DNA from: Eremophila alpestris peregrina
Lineage: Eukaryota; Chordata; Aves; Passeriformes; Alaudidae
DNA length: 64,000 nt
Direction: 5' to 3'
Assembly (NCBI GenBank): GCA_009792885.1
Contig: WMCF01000170.1
Span: 397,957 to 461,956 of the forward strand
Notes under the pieces: model-generated
Seen by the model: only the letters and a program-made list of their open reading frames with translations
What the model was told of the DNA's origin: nothing
The model's database searches: none
In this document: positions 9,658 through 24,600 of the stretch, one piece after another
Layout of the letters: the number at the start of each line of letters is the position of its first letter
Numbering within the stretch: position 1 is the stretch's first letter
Translations under genes and position numbers: made by a program

Positions 9658-12600
9658 CTGCAAAACAGAAATCAGCAACAGAGAATTTTAGCATCTGTAA
9701 TTTTCATATGCATCCATTACTTACTTAAGATCACCAGAGGCTAAAATATGATTCTTTTTCTCACTGAGATTCTCATAATTTCATATGCAAAGATATCGTT
9801 TAGGCATTTTCTTGTATGAGAAAAGCGAACTGTTGAAAATTGTCTCTGTACCTCGGTATATTAAGGAGAAACAAAACACAGTAATTATTTTGCAGGCCAC
9901 TGGAAGCACCAGCTCAGGAATAAGTCTTAGAGCAGTTTATAAACAGCTTGGCGGGAAAGAGGTCTTATATATAATGCCTTGCCTTAATAAGAAAATATTG
10001 TCTTTCCCTTTATTATTGTCCTTTGCTTTGCTTTTCTGAAGAAAAAAATTAATGCTGGAAACCAGTTGAAAATTACCAAGCAGTTTCTATGATATGAAAG
10101 CAGCTATTTTCTCCACACTGTCTTCAAATATGGAAACAAAACTATAAAGGCATAGGTTGGATTTGTGGGGTTTTGTTGGTTTAGGGGTTTTTTTTATTTT
10201 GTTTGATTTTGTTGGGGGTTTTTGTTTGGTTGGTTGGTTTTTTGTTATAATTCATATGCTGTCAAAACTACATATTTGCCTTTATTTACAACTAAAAGTG
10301 AGTTCTCTAACTATAAATATTTTTTATATTGTATGACAAAGGAATTATCAGATTGGGCAGAAATGTAGTGAGATAACAAGGTCTACATGACCCCCCCTCT
10401 CCCCCCACACCCTTCAGAGACAGTTTAGGTCACACCAATAAAACAGAAGTTAGAATTCTGCAGTTTTGTTGCAGTTCTTCTCTCAAGCTTTAATAGAATG
10501 TGTATTAATGTGCAATTTCTCCTTATGGAAACTTAAGTGACTGGGATGTAACTTGGATTTGATGAGCTTGACAAGCTTGTGATAAATTTGGAAAATAATA
10601 ACAACTCAACCAACACAACTCACACAATATAATTTCCTCAAAACCATCAGCCAAATGTAGAACAAATGAACCCAGATTTCTTGATTGTCTAAAACTCAGT
10701 CCTGTGACATGTTCATAAAGCAAAGATTATTCTTGTTCACTAGCAAGATTAAGTCAGTTTAAAGATGAACTTCTGACTCCTAGCTCTAGTGGGAAAGAGG
10801 TAAGCAACTAAGAATCCAAGCAAATTCTTCAGGCATCTCAAGTTCTGGGAAAAAAAAGCCTTTTAATTTTTTGCTTTTGAGGGTCAGGACCTAAGCAGTG
10901 GGACCAAAGACAGATGAAAGACAGGCTGTGTAGAAAACAATGTTGGTAAACCTGTTGATTACTGAGATCATGCAAGAAGCCACAGAGGTCTGTCATGGAG
11001 TACAGGAGGTGTCAGAGTAGCTTATTATTGCTCTGTGGATAAAGATGTGGTTTGTTTGCTAAAGCTCTCCTTCAGCTTTCTCCTGAATGACATACAATTA
11101 CAAAAAGCTTCCTTTTCAGTCCTTCTTCTCACTCTACCCCTCAAACTATCACCTGCCTCCCTCAACTCTTCCGTTTCCTTCTCTGCATTTCTACACTTAT
11201 TCTTGGCTGCTACTACAACTTCTACCCAGCAATTCTCCATGCCAGTCCTGTCCTCCAAAACATCTGAAGGAACTCTTGTGGAATGGCATCCAGCACTTTC
11301 AGCCTCTTATCGAAGTTTAGCTGCAGTAGGTTGAATGAACTCTGTAACCATGAGGGTGGGATGATAATTTATGTTCAGCTTTGAAGTAGAGTCTTGTAGT
11401 ACTGGGCAGAATTAGGGAAGGATGAGTAATAAACTGGTGTGTCCCTTGTGTGTGAAATAGTGTGTGGGAATATGGGCAGACTCCCATGTTGAATATGACA
11501 GGGTAAAGAAACAGAGAGAAACTGAGGTCTGCTCACTTGGGGCAATATGAAGCACCTGCAGAAAAACAAAGTTTGTAATATGTGGCCATGGCATATGTCA
11601 AGTGGCAGTGGTCTTAATTTTTTTAAAGTTAGTTAACTTTATACAAGCCTTTACATTTATTGTACAACCCCATATAATCATTCCTGTCTCAAAAATGCTG
11701 TAGAAAAATGCTTTTTTTTTTTTAAAACTGAATATACTTTAAATTATTTAGTCCACATTACTGATATGGTTAGAAAAGGACCACAAAAAATTAGATCATG
11801 TTTATACAAAGGCCCAGAACATGCAAGATTCCCACATCTCATGCTCGAAACACTCAAAATCAGTCAATGTAGCAAGAGGACATTTTCAATATTATGTTGA
11901 ATGCATTTCTGATTAGTGTTTGCCTACTCAAAAATATAGAAAGCTAAAAATAAATAAAATTAAATACCCATGAGAGTTCACAAAATTACCAGAACATCCC
12001 AAGACACATGAAAACTTTGTTTCAGAAGAATACAGGAGATGAATTATTTTTCAAGTCTCACCTCCCTACTGGATAACTAAACAGACCTGGATTTTTAAAA
12101 CATTTACCAAGATATGTAAAACAAAAAACAACAACAACAACAAAAAAGCTGCTCTTCCCTTTCTGCCCCTCTGCACTAGTTTCTATATGCCTGGCTTTTC
12201 CTACAGCTGGGCAGAAGAGCCAGCATATTTCTCAGTAATATCAACATAATTTCCTGTATTAATCAATAATTGATACAGTGATTTCAATACATTAGTAAAC
12301 AAAACACATACTAATTTATTAAACTTGAGCTTGGATACAGTGCTTATCACAGGAGTAGCAAGAGACATTAAATATTCCTTCAGACATTAAATACTGATGC
12401 AGCTGCCAAAATGGCACCACTCTGAGGAATGTGATTTCTGTAATTCTGTGACTAAATATAAATGCAAAACTTCCCTAATAGTGATTTATGAAAATTGGTT
12501 TTCATATCCCACTGATAAGAACGTGATTCCAATGTTCTTCAGATGCTTTTGGCATCTTTTGTGGTGCTTGTTGATGAAACCCGAAAACATCAGCATGGTT

Positions 12601-15600
12601 TACATAATTTTTATGTATCAGAAGGTTTTCACATATGCCTTTAGTGCACAGACTCACAGATACACAGATTGGAAACTTGGTAATGGTATTGGAACAATAC
12701 AGGCTGGGGAAGAGCTGTACTGGAACAGTCCTGCTTTGGGCAGGAGATTTGACCAGAAGCCTCCTGTGGCCCCTCCAACCCAAAAGAGTCTGTGATTCTA
12801 TGAAAAAAATTAACATTCTAATTAATATATAAATAATGCAAGAACAGCCATACAAGACCAGACAGACTGTCTAGAACAGGAATAGTCTCCAACAGACTGA
12901 AACATAACTCCTAAGGAGAAGCATGAGAATAAGCATCTACCAAGCTTGTCCTTGCTTTTAGTGACCTGAGGCTCAGGAACTCTTAGAAGCTGCATCTTTC
13001 AATACCTAATATTGTTCAAAATACTTATTTTTCATTAATTTTTCCACTTGTCTGTCAAACACAAAATAATTCTGGCATCCACAATACTGTGCCTAAAGAT
13101 GTTCTAAGACAAACAAAAGGGTATAGTTTAGCTGTGCACCTCATGCCTGTCAAATGCTAATTAAATCCTCTCTGAAAGGGTAAAGAAAGCCAGACTATGA
13201 TACTTTACCATCATTTCTTACAAAGGTATTTTCAAATAGAAGTTCGTATTTTTATACAATGCTAGAGGAATTTACTTCAAAAAAAAACCAACCAAGTAAA
13301 CAGGACGTATTGAAAAGTGAAAATGCTAGTAAGTAAAACACAGATCTCAATCAAAATGCAACTTCACTCATACGAAAAGAATTTCCAAGCCTGCTTGAAT
13401 AATTTGCAGGATTAGGCAAAAAACATCTTTCTTGAAAACAAATCAATAGAAATATATTTAATGATATTGTAATACGAAATCAGAAGTTCACACTCAACAA
13501 TTTCAAAGGATGTGGATGAATTTTCAAATGATTCCAGAGACTAAAATTATCAAGGAAAAGTAGTCTAAAATTCAGGTACTTGCATTCTTCCCCCTCCTCA
13601 AGTACCTCACCCAGAGTTAATCAGTAATACAAGTCCCTTTTATCAATGTCAAACTACAAAATCACAATGAAATGAAGACACAGAAACACTTCAATTTCTT
13701 CAGATCACTGTGATATTGGAATTGCAACAGTTGAAACATAGCTGTCAACTGCATTTTTCAATTTAAGATACATACAATAAGAACAATGAAATGAAACAAT
13801 GAATATTTGAAGTTAGAGGAGGTTCTTATATACAGAAAACCATTAACAATTACAGAGAAGTATCTACTTTATTCCATAACAAGAGCAAGAAGAACAGGGA
13901 CAGTAGAACATAAAAATAAGTTAATAAATCACGTATTTTTGTATCTTTCATCTATAATCAGTATTGTTTGGCATGCTACTAAAAGCATAAATATTGAAGA
14001 TAAATAAAAAAGAGGTATATTTCTGGAAGTGAGTGACCCAAATTAACAGTCTTGAAAAAACAAAATCTATTTCCAAGAAGTTATTCTTCTAGCTTCCTTC
14101 AAAATGAAAAAAATCAAACCAAAACAAAGGCATAAAGCCCAGCAAATACCTCTCCCCTAAGACTAGCAGGATCTCATTGCAAGGACCAGCTTCAGAAGGT
14201 TTGGTTATGCCTTTACTAAAACAGCTGCAAGTTTTGCATTATGTTAATTAAAAATGAGGTAGCCAAATGAAAGCAAATCATACCCCATGAGTTCCTGAAG
14301 TTCCTTACCTCAAAGCCCGACTAAGCTTCTCGTAGTTCATCGTGGGCTTGTTCTTGCGCTGTCCCCATTTCTGTGCAACCAGTTCAGGTTGATTCAATTT
14401 AAACTCTCCCTCATCACCAACCCAAGAAATACAGTCCCGAGCATCTTTGTCAGTGAGAAGTTCTAATAAAAACTGCCATAGCTGGATCTGGCCGTTGTTC
14501 CCTGTTAAAACAGGAATAACAAGCTTCACTTCAACTTGTCCTTTTTATGTTCCATTTGTGGCTAAAAGCTTGCAACCAACATATTAAAGCAGACCAGCAT
14601 AGACTCTATGATGGAAGGAAAATTTCCACTTAATTAATCCCTTCTAATGATTCTTCTGCAAACATTTCCCTGCAAGGTCATCAATACCCATTTTTATTAA
14701 AAAATGATGAATACAGGAAAAAGATTAATCAGGATTTCACAAAAATCTTCCCCTAGAACTTAAAACCCAAACCCCCCAACATAATCATTTAAATGCTTAT
14801 CTGTCTTTCAAATAGAACAGATTTAGCAAAAGCTGCTTGTTCCTCTTCACACACACACATATATATAAGTGTAATAGAAGCTGGTTTTTTTCACAAAAAT
14901 TTGGTCTCAAATTTTCAACATGAAACACGAGAAGCACGAAAGAGACCCCCAAACTTCAGCTTACATCAATGTAGCATCTTTCACATCCAATCATTAATAT
15001 TTTTTCCTAACTCAAGTATCCATGGGTAAATTCCTAAATTCTCAGCGAGATATGGAGCAGACCTGATGACTCATGAAACATAGAGCATTCCTCACTAATG
15101 TCAGCCAATAAAACCTTGGCCTTAAAATTCTAAATGACATCATTAGAGGCCTTTATAGAGTCTAGAACAAATAAAAACTCAAGGAGGAATAGAAGGAAGG
15201 ATTTAACAGAAAAATTCACAACATTAAAGAGAAGCAAAACAAAAATGACAGCAAGAAAAAATAAAGAAATTAATAATCCAAGAGTACGTACAAATAACAG
15301 TAATTCCAAAATTAAAATGCTAATTTACTGTGCAGTTTTCCAGACATGCATTCATTTAACTAAACAAGGAATACGAAACTTTATAAATTTTGAAATCACC
15401 AGATTGGGGGAAAACAGAGGAGGACAGCAACAGACAGTGCATGTAGCAGCTAGGCTACATTTTGCAATATAGAGTTTATTTTCTTTCCTTTCTGCAAATA
15501 GAAAGAAGTTAAAAGCTTGAATAAATGCTATGCAGTGGTTTGAGAGGACCATTAAGTGATGGGGAAATTTATGCATTTTATTTGCTGCAGGATGGAAAAA

Positions 15601-18600
15601 CTGCAGCATCATGTTGACATGGTGCTTGTATGAGCTGGCCAATCTGCCAGGACTGCCTGTGTTTTCCACAGATTTTTGTGCCTACGGCTCCCTTCATACC
15701 ACATGGACTCCTAAAAAACCTCACATTTGGAGTTACAAAGATGTGTTTCACCCAACTGTAATTCAAATTAATGGGTCAGTGTTCAGTGCATTAGCATGTA
15801 AAAATAATGGAGGCAATACCTGTTCTGTTCCCAGGGGAACTTCTATCTTCCCCAGAGATCCTTGGAGCTCTCTGTACTTTAGCTGCCTTTGCACTGCTGT
15901 TTATCACTTTGATGGTGGTTGGGGTAGCAGGCTGTACAGACGCTGGTATAATCTGCACAGCTGTAGAGCAGAGAATGTTACAAATCATCAATTATAAACT
16001 GCTGGCACAGAAATAGGCATATTTTATTTATTACCCGAATTATCGTAACATCTAGAAGCTAGTTTTTTCCTCTGCTAAAAAGGCACACTGCATTAAGTCA
16101 TAATGCTAAGTATAATTTAAAGACCTTTTTACCTCTTATATGAAAACTGTAGTTTTAGACTCATTGCAGAAGTGCCTTATTACAGATAAAACACCAGCTT
16201 TAATTTATTATCATGTGTATTACATGCTTCCACAAAAAGAACCCAAACTCTCTCAAGCCCTTGTTTTCATTTTCATGGTGTTCCCACATGATCTGCCCTA
16301 ATGCCCTTTTCTCTACAGTCACTGCACAGCCTCCATACCTGATATTCAAACAGCAAACACCTTCTATTGCAATGGTGTAGGAGGATGCAGATGCTCCACT
16401 CAAGCTGGCTTTAACTAGACACAACTACAGGATGTAATACACAGTCTATTTAACATGTAAGATGCTTATAAGTCTTCTGAAAATTGATTCATTTTAATAA
16501 TTGATGACACTGTTTGAATGAGCTTCAAATAACTGGAAAGTTACTTTAATGTATTATTTCTAATACTGCTTTCTAAGCAAGTCATGTCTTCCACAAAACC
16601 CTTCAGTTTTTGGAAACACTTTTTAATTTGAAAATAATATTTAAATAGATCAATTCATTAATGCAATATATGACTTAAAGCCCTGAAACAACTAAAAATC
16701 TCAAATATGTATCCTAGTCAACTTAAGAAAGTGGAAAAATCTACCATCCAAAATGAAAGTTATAAAATTTGATAGTTCAGGTCCAACACTACCTTTCAGC
16801 CAGGAACAAAATAAAGGGAAACTCAGTGTTATGTTTTGAAGTTTAAAATACGTCCTCCTCCCTTCCCCAAGAAAAAATACTCTCTCAAGTGATTTACTAA
16901 ATGCTGTACTATCATACTGCTGAACCACAGTACAATACTAAACCTGCAAACAGTGAATTGTGTGAATTAATGTTGACAAAAGTACTTACGCTGATCAATT
17001 GTAACAGTTGCTATTTCTCCAGAGTGTTCTTGGCTAGCCAACACATCTACAAATTGGAAAAAAACCCAACAGGTTTATATTTAACCCAGAAATAATAAGG
17101 CACATGAAGACCAAAAACTTTCATATTTCTTAGAGGAAAAGAAATAAAAATTTGCTACCAGTCTGCAAGAGACATGTACAGTTCGTGGTCTTACAAGTGG
17201 AGATATTTTATATCTGTCATTCAATTTTTAGAAGAGTGTACATGGCAAATTTCCACTACCTTATGCATTCTCCATCCCCAAAAACATTCAGCTATATCTG
17301 GTAAATGAAGACAGAAATAGTTATCAGTCTGGTATGGTACATCTGAAATGCACATATATGTTACTGTATTATGCACATGCAATGTATCACTTAGCATCTG
17401 TGTTGGGTACTATCTAATCCTACAGGATTTCACTTCCTGTGCTTAATAATCTCCACTTCTATGTGACACAGAAATGTACATTTAATATCTCACAATCAAT
17501 GTTTAATTATAGAACTAACAAATTTTGTAGATGCACAAACTATGAAGCTTTATAAAAAACAAAGGTGGAATAATCCTTCACTACCATATACCAATTATGA
17601 GGTTTGACAAAAGACAGGCAGTGTTTAGTATGCAGACAGTGTTTCATGGCAGTGCATTCTAATACCTCCTCTTATCTTGTATCGATACCCTCATTTTTAT
17701 CCCCAACATTAAGTAAAGGAAAAATGACTGCTCATAATTGGTTTCACAGTTCAAGAAAAAAGTGTAAAAAAAAAAAAAAGAAAAAAAACCAACAAACTGC
17801 CATACACTTTCGAAGAAGCTCCAGGTGGCTCCAGAGGATTTCTCCCCGTGGAACACGCTGGAAGAAATCTTCTTGGCTGAGGTTGCAGAGGTCCCGTCCA
17901 GGAATGCTGAGTGCATTGAGGTCGATGTCAGTCATGCTGAACTCCTTCATTACCCACACGACCCAGTGGAGCACCTGGTCTGTTGACCACTGAACTGGGT
18001 CTAGAAAAGATGGATGAAACTGCAAATCACTTCATCATACACTGTGAAGTTCCTCCTCAATTATATAATAACTTCTGTAAGAGCAAAAGCACAACATCAA
18101 GAAGCAGAATTACTGAGACCAAATCTGCCTGAAAAGTTGGTGACTGTGCTTAAAATGGTGATGGAATGGTGTGGGTTGGTGGGGTGATGGAAAGGGTGAA
18201 AGAGCAATTTTTTATAGACAAAGTTTTTACATCAGAACTATGACTGACATATCTCAAACACACACAGAAAAAGAATTTTCTTCTTCCACAGGTCTTTAGC
18301 TACAAAAAAAAAAAGAGTACTCTCCCACAGAAGGAAACTCGTCTTCAAAAATGTTGAACAGTTTGTGATTATGACAAAATACTACATTCTAAGCTCATTC
18401 ACATCATCTCAGTTTCTGCTGACAGAAACCACCACTGGGTATGTCTGGGATGGATTAATTTTCTTCCCAGAAGCCCCTGCTGTGTTTTACTTTAGGCTGG
18501 TGACCAAACACACTAAAATGTTTTTTCTATTGCTGAGCAGCACTTGCAGAGGCCATGAAGATGTGGCTCAGCCCAACACAGAGAACATAAACCACAAAAC

Positions 18601-21600
18601 TAGCAAGAGAATTTTGAAGACAACAATACATTTGAGTTGGCTGCAACCCATGTTCTCCCTCCTGGCCATTAGGGACACCTAACCTCATGATGGTCAGTAT
18701 ATTATAGACATCTGTACCAGGAATCCTATTGGGATTGTGCAATGTTCTGCAATTGCTGTATTCATCTAAGTATATCTTAACTTTGTGCTGTGTTTTAATG
18801 TATATCACTATATCACTCTACTAAACCAGAAATCCCATGTAATATCAATGTTTTTCAAGTAAATTTGATATTCAGTATTATACCCTACACACATGGAATA
18901 CCTAAAAGAACCAGGTCAGACTACTGGACTACAATGCAAGGCTTTCTCTGTTTCTCATTCAGCCACCCCAGAGAGTAGGCTGGGGGTGCACATGAAACTG
19001 AGGAGGGACATCTGACCCCAGCTGATCAAAGGGATATTCCACACTACAGGGAATACTGAGCAATAAATCTGAGGACCAGGGTTTTTTTTAAGTATCCCTT
19101 GCATGGAGGCTGCCTGAGCATTGGCCTGCTGGAGGCAAGTGATTGCTTCTGCATGACTTTTTCAGACAGAGCATCAAGTTTTGGCATGCTAATGTTGTAT
19201 ACAATATATTCAAATATGTCAACAGGTAAGAACTAGAAACTAAAGTTGGGACATCTACTTTTCACTGGAGCAGAGCGATTATGTATTTTTAAATTCTAAT
19301 ATCCGAAGAAGATGTTACTTTGACAATTTTTTATTTTAAGATTTAAAATAAATAAAATTAAGAATTCAGAAAAATATTTTAAAAATCAGGAATTAAAGAA
19401 AGCAAAATATCGTAAGTTTATAGATATTTATCTAGGAGCTACAAATTTAATTTTGGTTAACAAATGACAGCTACATGACATCATTTTTCACTAATGCAAC
19501 CTAAAACAATGCAGTGTGATCCTGTGGCAAAAGATGCACCACAAAGGGGGTTGATCTACCAAACATCAGCAGCAGTGAACTTTCACCAAAATGCAGCTGA
19601 TTTGTTCTCATCGACAGAACACAATCTGCAAGGAAACAAAAATCATTACTTACTCTAACCACTTCTGTGGTTTCCAAGCTTTCTTCTGCTCAGTTTTCTG
19701 CATTTATTTATCATAACAATTAATATTTTCCTTCCTTCTAGGTACCAAGTATCTGGATTCTAATAGCAGAAATACTTTTAACAGAAAAATAATTATCATC
19801 TCAAATAAAACATAACGTAAAGGGAAAGCCACAACATTTTAAAAACCTGCTAAAAGCTAGTTTCCCATTAGCAGCAAAGTAGAGAAGCCTGTAAGGATGA
19901 AGACAAGGAACCACTACTTTGCTGGATGATTATTTATTGACTGATCTTGACTCTTAAAATCAACATATCCTGTTTCCTGAAAAGATTCAATAAATAATTT
20001 TGGATTATAATGTAGAACCTAGAGGCACCTTATTTCAGCCCAAGTCCCTATATTGTCTACTCAGAAAACATTTAAAATGTTATTATTTCTAGGATTGCAA
20101 TTTAGCACATTTTTGGTATCAAGGGAACACTATTATTCATAATCCACAGATTTCTGTCATAATGAACTAATATGATTTTCCTAAAAAATATGCACTCCTA
20201 TGGCCCAGAAATCATTAAACTTCAAAAGCCACAGCTGTGGGTTTTCTTAAAGCATCAACATTATTAAAGCATATTAAAAATATTATTCAACATAACAACA
20301 TTGGTTTAAGTAGTTTTCTTCTAATATTAATGTGAGAGCATGATGAAAAAGATTAGTCTGCTTCTGATAATCCCTCTCTTTTTTTTTTCTTTCAAACATT
20401 CCACATCAAATCCCTGATTATTAACAGACATAACATGAGGAGAACTATTTTTGAAGTACTTACCAATGAGAAAACTAAAAAGCCATGAAAAACCCTTTGC
20501 TTTAGTTATCAAAATATTGGCAAGCTACATGTCCTGCAAAGACTTGTGACTTGACTGGAATTCTTAAACCCTTCCAAAAATCCCCCTTCTCAAATATATT
20601 CCAGTTTTACAGGTGTCTTGGTTTGAAAAGACAGGTATCTGCTAGGGGGAAGCCGGTGCTCTCCCCTTGCAATGGAGACTGCAAACCCCCTCCCACCGAA
20701 TTATTATAAATTTGAAATTAAGGGGCTCTCAAGCAAAAAGATGTGGGAAATGGGAATAACAGGTTTTCTTTACTAATATATATATATATATATATCTAAC
20801 AAAACAAGCAAACAAACGAACAAACAACTACAGCATTAATAATAAAGCAGAAACCAAGAACCTCGAGGGACCACAAATCCCAGGGCAGTCTGATCCCCAG
20901 TGCCTCTGAGGCACCAAGCTCTAATGATGGAAGATCCTGGGCAGTCCCGCAGGGGTGGCTGAAGCAGCAGAGATATCCCGGCTGAGCAGAGGGTGAGGTC
21001 AGCGTAGGCAAAAGCCTCAAAGCGACGATGGGACAGGATCGGGCCCACCCCAGCAGGGCAGGAGGAGAAATCCCCGGGCACACGAGCAGATGGTGGTGGT
21101 TTTTTCCCAGGAGCGGAGACGATGGTGACAGTAAAACTCCTCTCGCAGCCAGCCAAAAAGCCTGGTCCTCTCTCCTCGGCACCAAGGGAAGAAGTGACCA
21201 CCCCCCAGCTCCCCGTCCCTTCGGTCTTTCCTTCCCTGGTTTCTTTTGTCTTTCATAAGTACCGATAATCACTCAGCCATTAGTGTCTTAGCAACTTGAG
21301 GGAAAAAATTCCAAAAAGCAAAACAAACAAAAAGACAACAACCAAATCTAACCCTCAACAACAGGTCTGCTCATATAGAACAGCTTCCTGAATATGCCTT
21401 GACAGTACATTTCTGCCAGTCATAAGAAACAATTCAGCTGGATAATCTCCCAAACCTGATAGGTCTACATGTTACAGTTCCAGTTCAATCTTAAATAGAC
21501 ATTCTGAGATGTTCTTTTAAGCTAACATTAAAAAAGCAACCTGCTAAGTAACAACATTAACTCAAAAAAAGATCTAGAAGAATATTTATTTTCAGTTCTG

Positions 21601-24600
21601 AATCATCTTCTCCAATACGATGAAGTCCAGTGTAGAGAATGTGGACGTGAAGTTTCTTTGGAAAGAGGTTTGAGCTATCCCAAACTGGGCCTCAAGTTTT
21701 GGGCCTGTTGGAGTTGAGAAGCCTATGGCGCAGTTAGAAATTAGATTAAGGTGTGTGTATTTTTTAGATAGGATAGTTAGGGTGGATTTATGGTAGCTAC
21801 CTTAAGTTGGAATTGTTTTGCATTCTTTTAACTCTTTGTACCAATTAGCATTCACCTGTAACTGTAAACTATCTCAACTGTATTTAACCAGACATCTTGA
21901 GGAATAAAGGGGAGAACGCATGATGTAATCACATTGATTAGTAGTCTGTGTTGCTCTGTCCCAGCTTCCAGGATTAATTAGTGACCCTGTCATCGGTCCA
22001 GTACAGCTTCTCAAATAAAATCTGACTTAGAGAATGTTCAGCATCCTCCAGTCCATGAACAGACAATGCCCCAGTACCAAGTACTGAGTCTGTTCAATTC
22101 CACACACACTTGAAGAGCTTTATCACTAACACACGCTGAGGTGGATGGGCCTGTCAGACCCCTGCCTTGGAGGGATGTCCCTTAAACAGAATTTGATAAG
22201 CCTGTCTCACCCCTGCCTGGGAGAGACAGCCTTAGATAAGACTTCTCCCTGGAGATGGTGAGCACCCATGATGCTCTGATGTACCCAGGTAGATTCTTTC
22301 TACCCCATTCGTTTTTCCCCTTTGGTACCATCCTTGCTTCCCCCATGAATACCCCAGCTTCTCCCCAGTTCGGGAGGGAGCTGTCATCCCTGGCCCCCCT
22401 TTGCAGGGTGCTGGACAATAAAGCCACCCCTGTGGAACTGCCACACGACTCTCCTGTCTGTCTCTGAGTCGACCTGGGAGAACCCTGCAGGGGCAGAGCT
22501 GAAATCACTGCTGAATCACAGAGCTAAATCACTTGCAGCCACTGGCTGCACCTTGCAGAGGTGACCCAGCAGCTGGAGGACAGCCCGAGACCCTGGAGAA
22601 GTTGTCTCTTGTGAGACCTCTCTCTCCAGGAAGGTTGCAGCATCCTTGGTTGGACTAGCAGACCCCGGCACGACCATCCACAAATACAAACATTTTTAAG
22701 GAGGGCAGGAAGAAAAGTGCTTTCCTAAAGACTGCATTCACAAGGTAAGTTATGGCACAAAAGCACTCATTTAATGAAACTATTATGAGCATTAATTTTA
22801 CTTCTCTTTGTTTTTTTCATTAGGTACTAGGAAAAAATTCTTCCCTGTGAGGATGGTGAGACCCTGGCACAGTGCCCAGAGAAGCTGTGGCTGCCCCATC
22901 CCTGGATGTGTTTGAGGCCAAGCTAGATGGCGCTTGGAGCAACCTCACCTACTGGAAGTTGTCCCTGCCAATGGCAGGGGATTGGAACCAGACGGTCTTT
23001 AAGGTCCCTTCCAACCCAAACCATTCCATGATTCTACAATTCCCTTATTACTTGCATTGTACTAACCCATACCACAGATTTCCTCCTCTGAGGTTCTTGA
23101 GCACCAACCCCACACAGAACACAGAGCTCAGCCCCCAGCTGAATACAACCATAGCTGTGCACTATTACCGTAAGGTATTCCAAGGCGTTCTTGCTCCTTC
23201 CGGTAGCCTTCCAGTGCAGCAGCCCATCGTGTCACTTGCTCAGACGTTTCATCTGAAATTGCTGCAATATGTTTTGTCCCATCCAAGGTTATCACTTGAG
23301 CTTCCTCAACAAGGTGAGCTTCAGCCTCTGCATGATGAGCATCTGGATCAATCACAACCTCCACGGTCTCCACAGGTTTCACGATTTCCAGGATGTTCAA
23401 CTTGGGCTCTATCCCTAAGCATGGAAACAACACAAATGTTAGAGACAGTAATGCAAATATGACAAAAACATTGTTTTAAAGCTTTCTGATAAGTAGGGTT
23501 AGCAAACTCAGGAAAGAAGCAGAACACAAAAGTGTAATCAGATTTGTCCTAAATTAATGACATACTCTATTAAAGAGCATATACTTCAGTAAGGTGAGTA
23601 ACAAAGCTGTCGCTCCTCCTTCCCCCAGTACTACAGCTTCCTCTTCTAGTTAAGTGATCTATTTCACAGATCTTGAACAGAATGTTCAGCATGCAAGCAT
23701 AAAGTACAAGTGTTTTGGTCTGCAAGAAATATACCGAAAAACCACCAAAAAACCCAAAACAAATACAAAAAGCAACCTTCAAAAGGACCCAGAACGAGTA
23801 TCCAACTTTACTCCAACCATAAGACATTTCTTTCAGCCTTTACAATACTTTCCCTGATATCTTTGGGGTCTACACAAAGCAGTTAACATTTTCTTTCAGT
23901 ACTCTGCAGCAGAAAGTGTATTAAACAGCAAGTTGAAAGAAACCTAGAAAATTCTTCCCATTTTAGGCTTCAACAGCTATTCATATTTTGGCTTTATGTC
24001 TCTCATTTCAGGTATTAGATCACAGAGCTAACAAGGTATGTCTGTATCTATTCTGCAGCAAGAAAGAACACATTCATTAATGCTTTGTATCATAACCTTC
24101 TCTGTTGTCTTGTGAGGTGTTTTGTCCAGCTGGTGCCTCACCAAATTTCTGACGTTGTACAGAAGATTTTTCAAAAGTATTTCAATTTTTGTCACGAACA
24201 ATTTTCATTATAACACCAACAACTACATTTACTTTAAGAGATTTTTATCAAACATATCTTCACAAAAAAAAAATCTTTACAATTCTATTTTATCATGAGT
24301 TGGAAAACCTTGACTATGGTTAGGCTGATGAAAGCACGATTCACAGAACATCATATGGCCAGAGTAACTTCAGTATCTTGTACCATAAAGGTATTACTTT
24401 GTGTCCTTCCTGTCTAATCTATATTAAAGCACAGCATGAGATGGTTTTGCAGGTAACAGCCTTAAATGCTAAATCTACAACCCAGTCATAGTCTGTAAGT
24501 GGATTAGGTACCTGCATTACAAGTAAGAAAAAACAAGTCATTTTCAAACAAGTATTCCTCTAGATTTTAAAAGGCATTCAGTTTGAAAAAAATATTGGGA

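Larger units (their letters stand above)
14502..17805 (-). other. GABPA introns between exons 6, 7, 8 and 9
   Basis: Three introns (14502-15819, 15961-16989, 17047-17805). No gene, repeat family or RNA recognised; only short AC/AT repeats near 14850. An A-rich run at 17767-17788 lies close to the exon 6 donor. Confidence 0.75.

Noticed and set aside
12397..12795. 132-codon plus-strand frame
   Set aside because: Its second half is a CR1 3' end and the first half has no coding signature.
15611..16016. Plus-strand frames of 128 and 69 codons
   Set aside because: Antisense to GABPA exon 8, whose splice sites and phase are clear.
17604..17993. Plus-strand frame of 129 codons
   Set aside because: Antisense to GABPA exon 6 and partly an A-rich tract.
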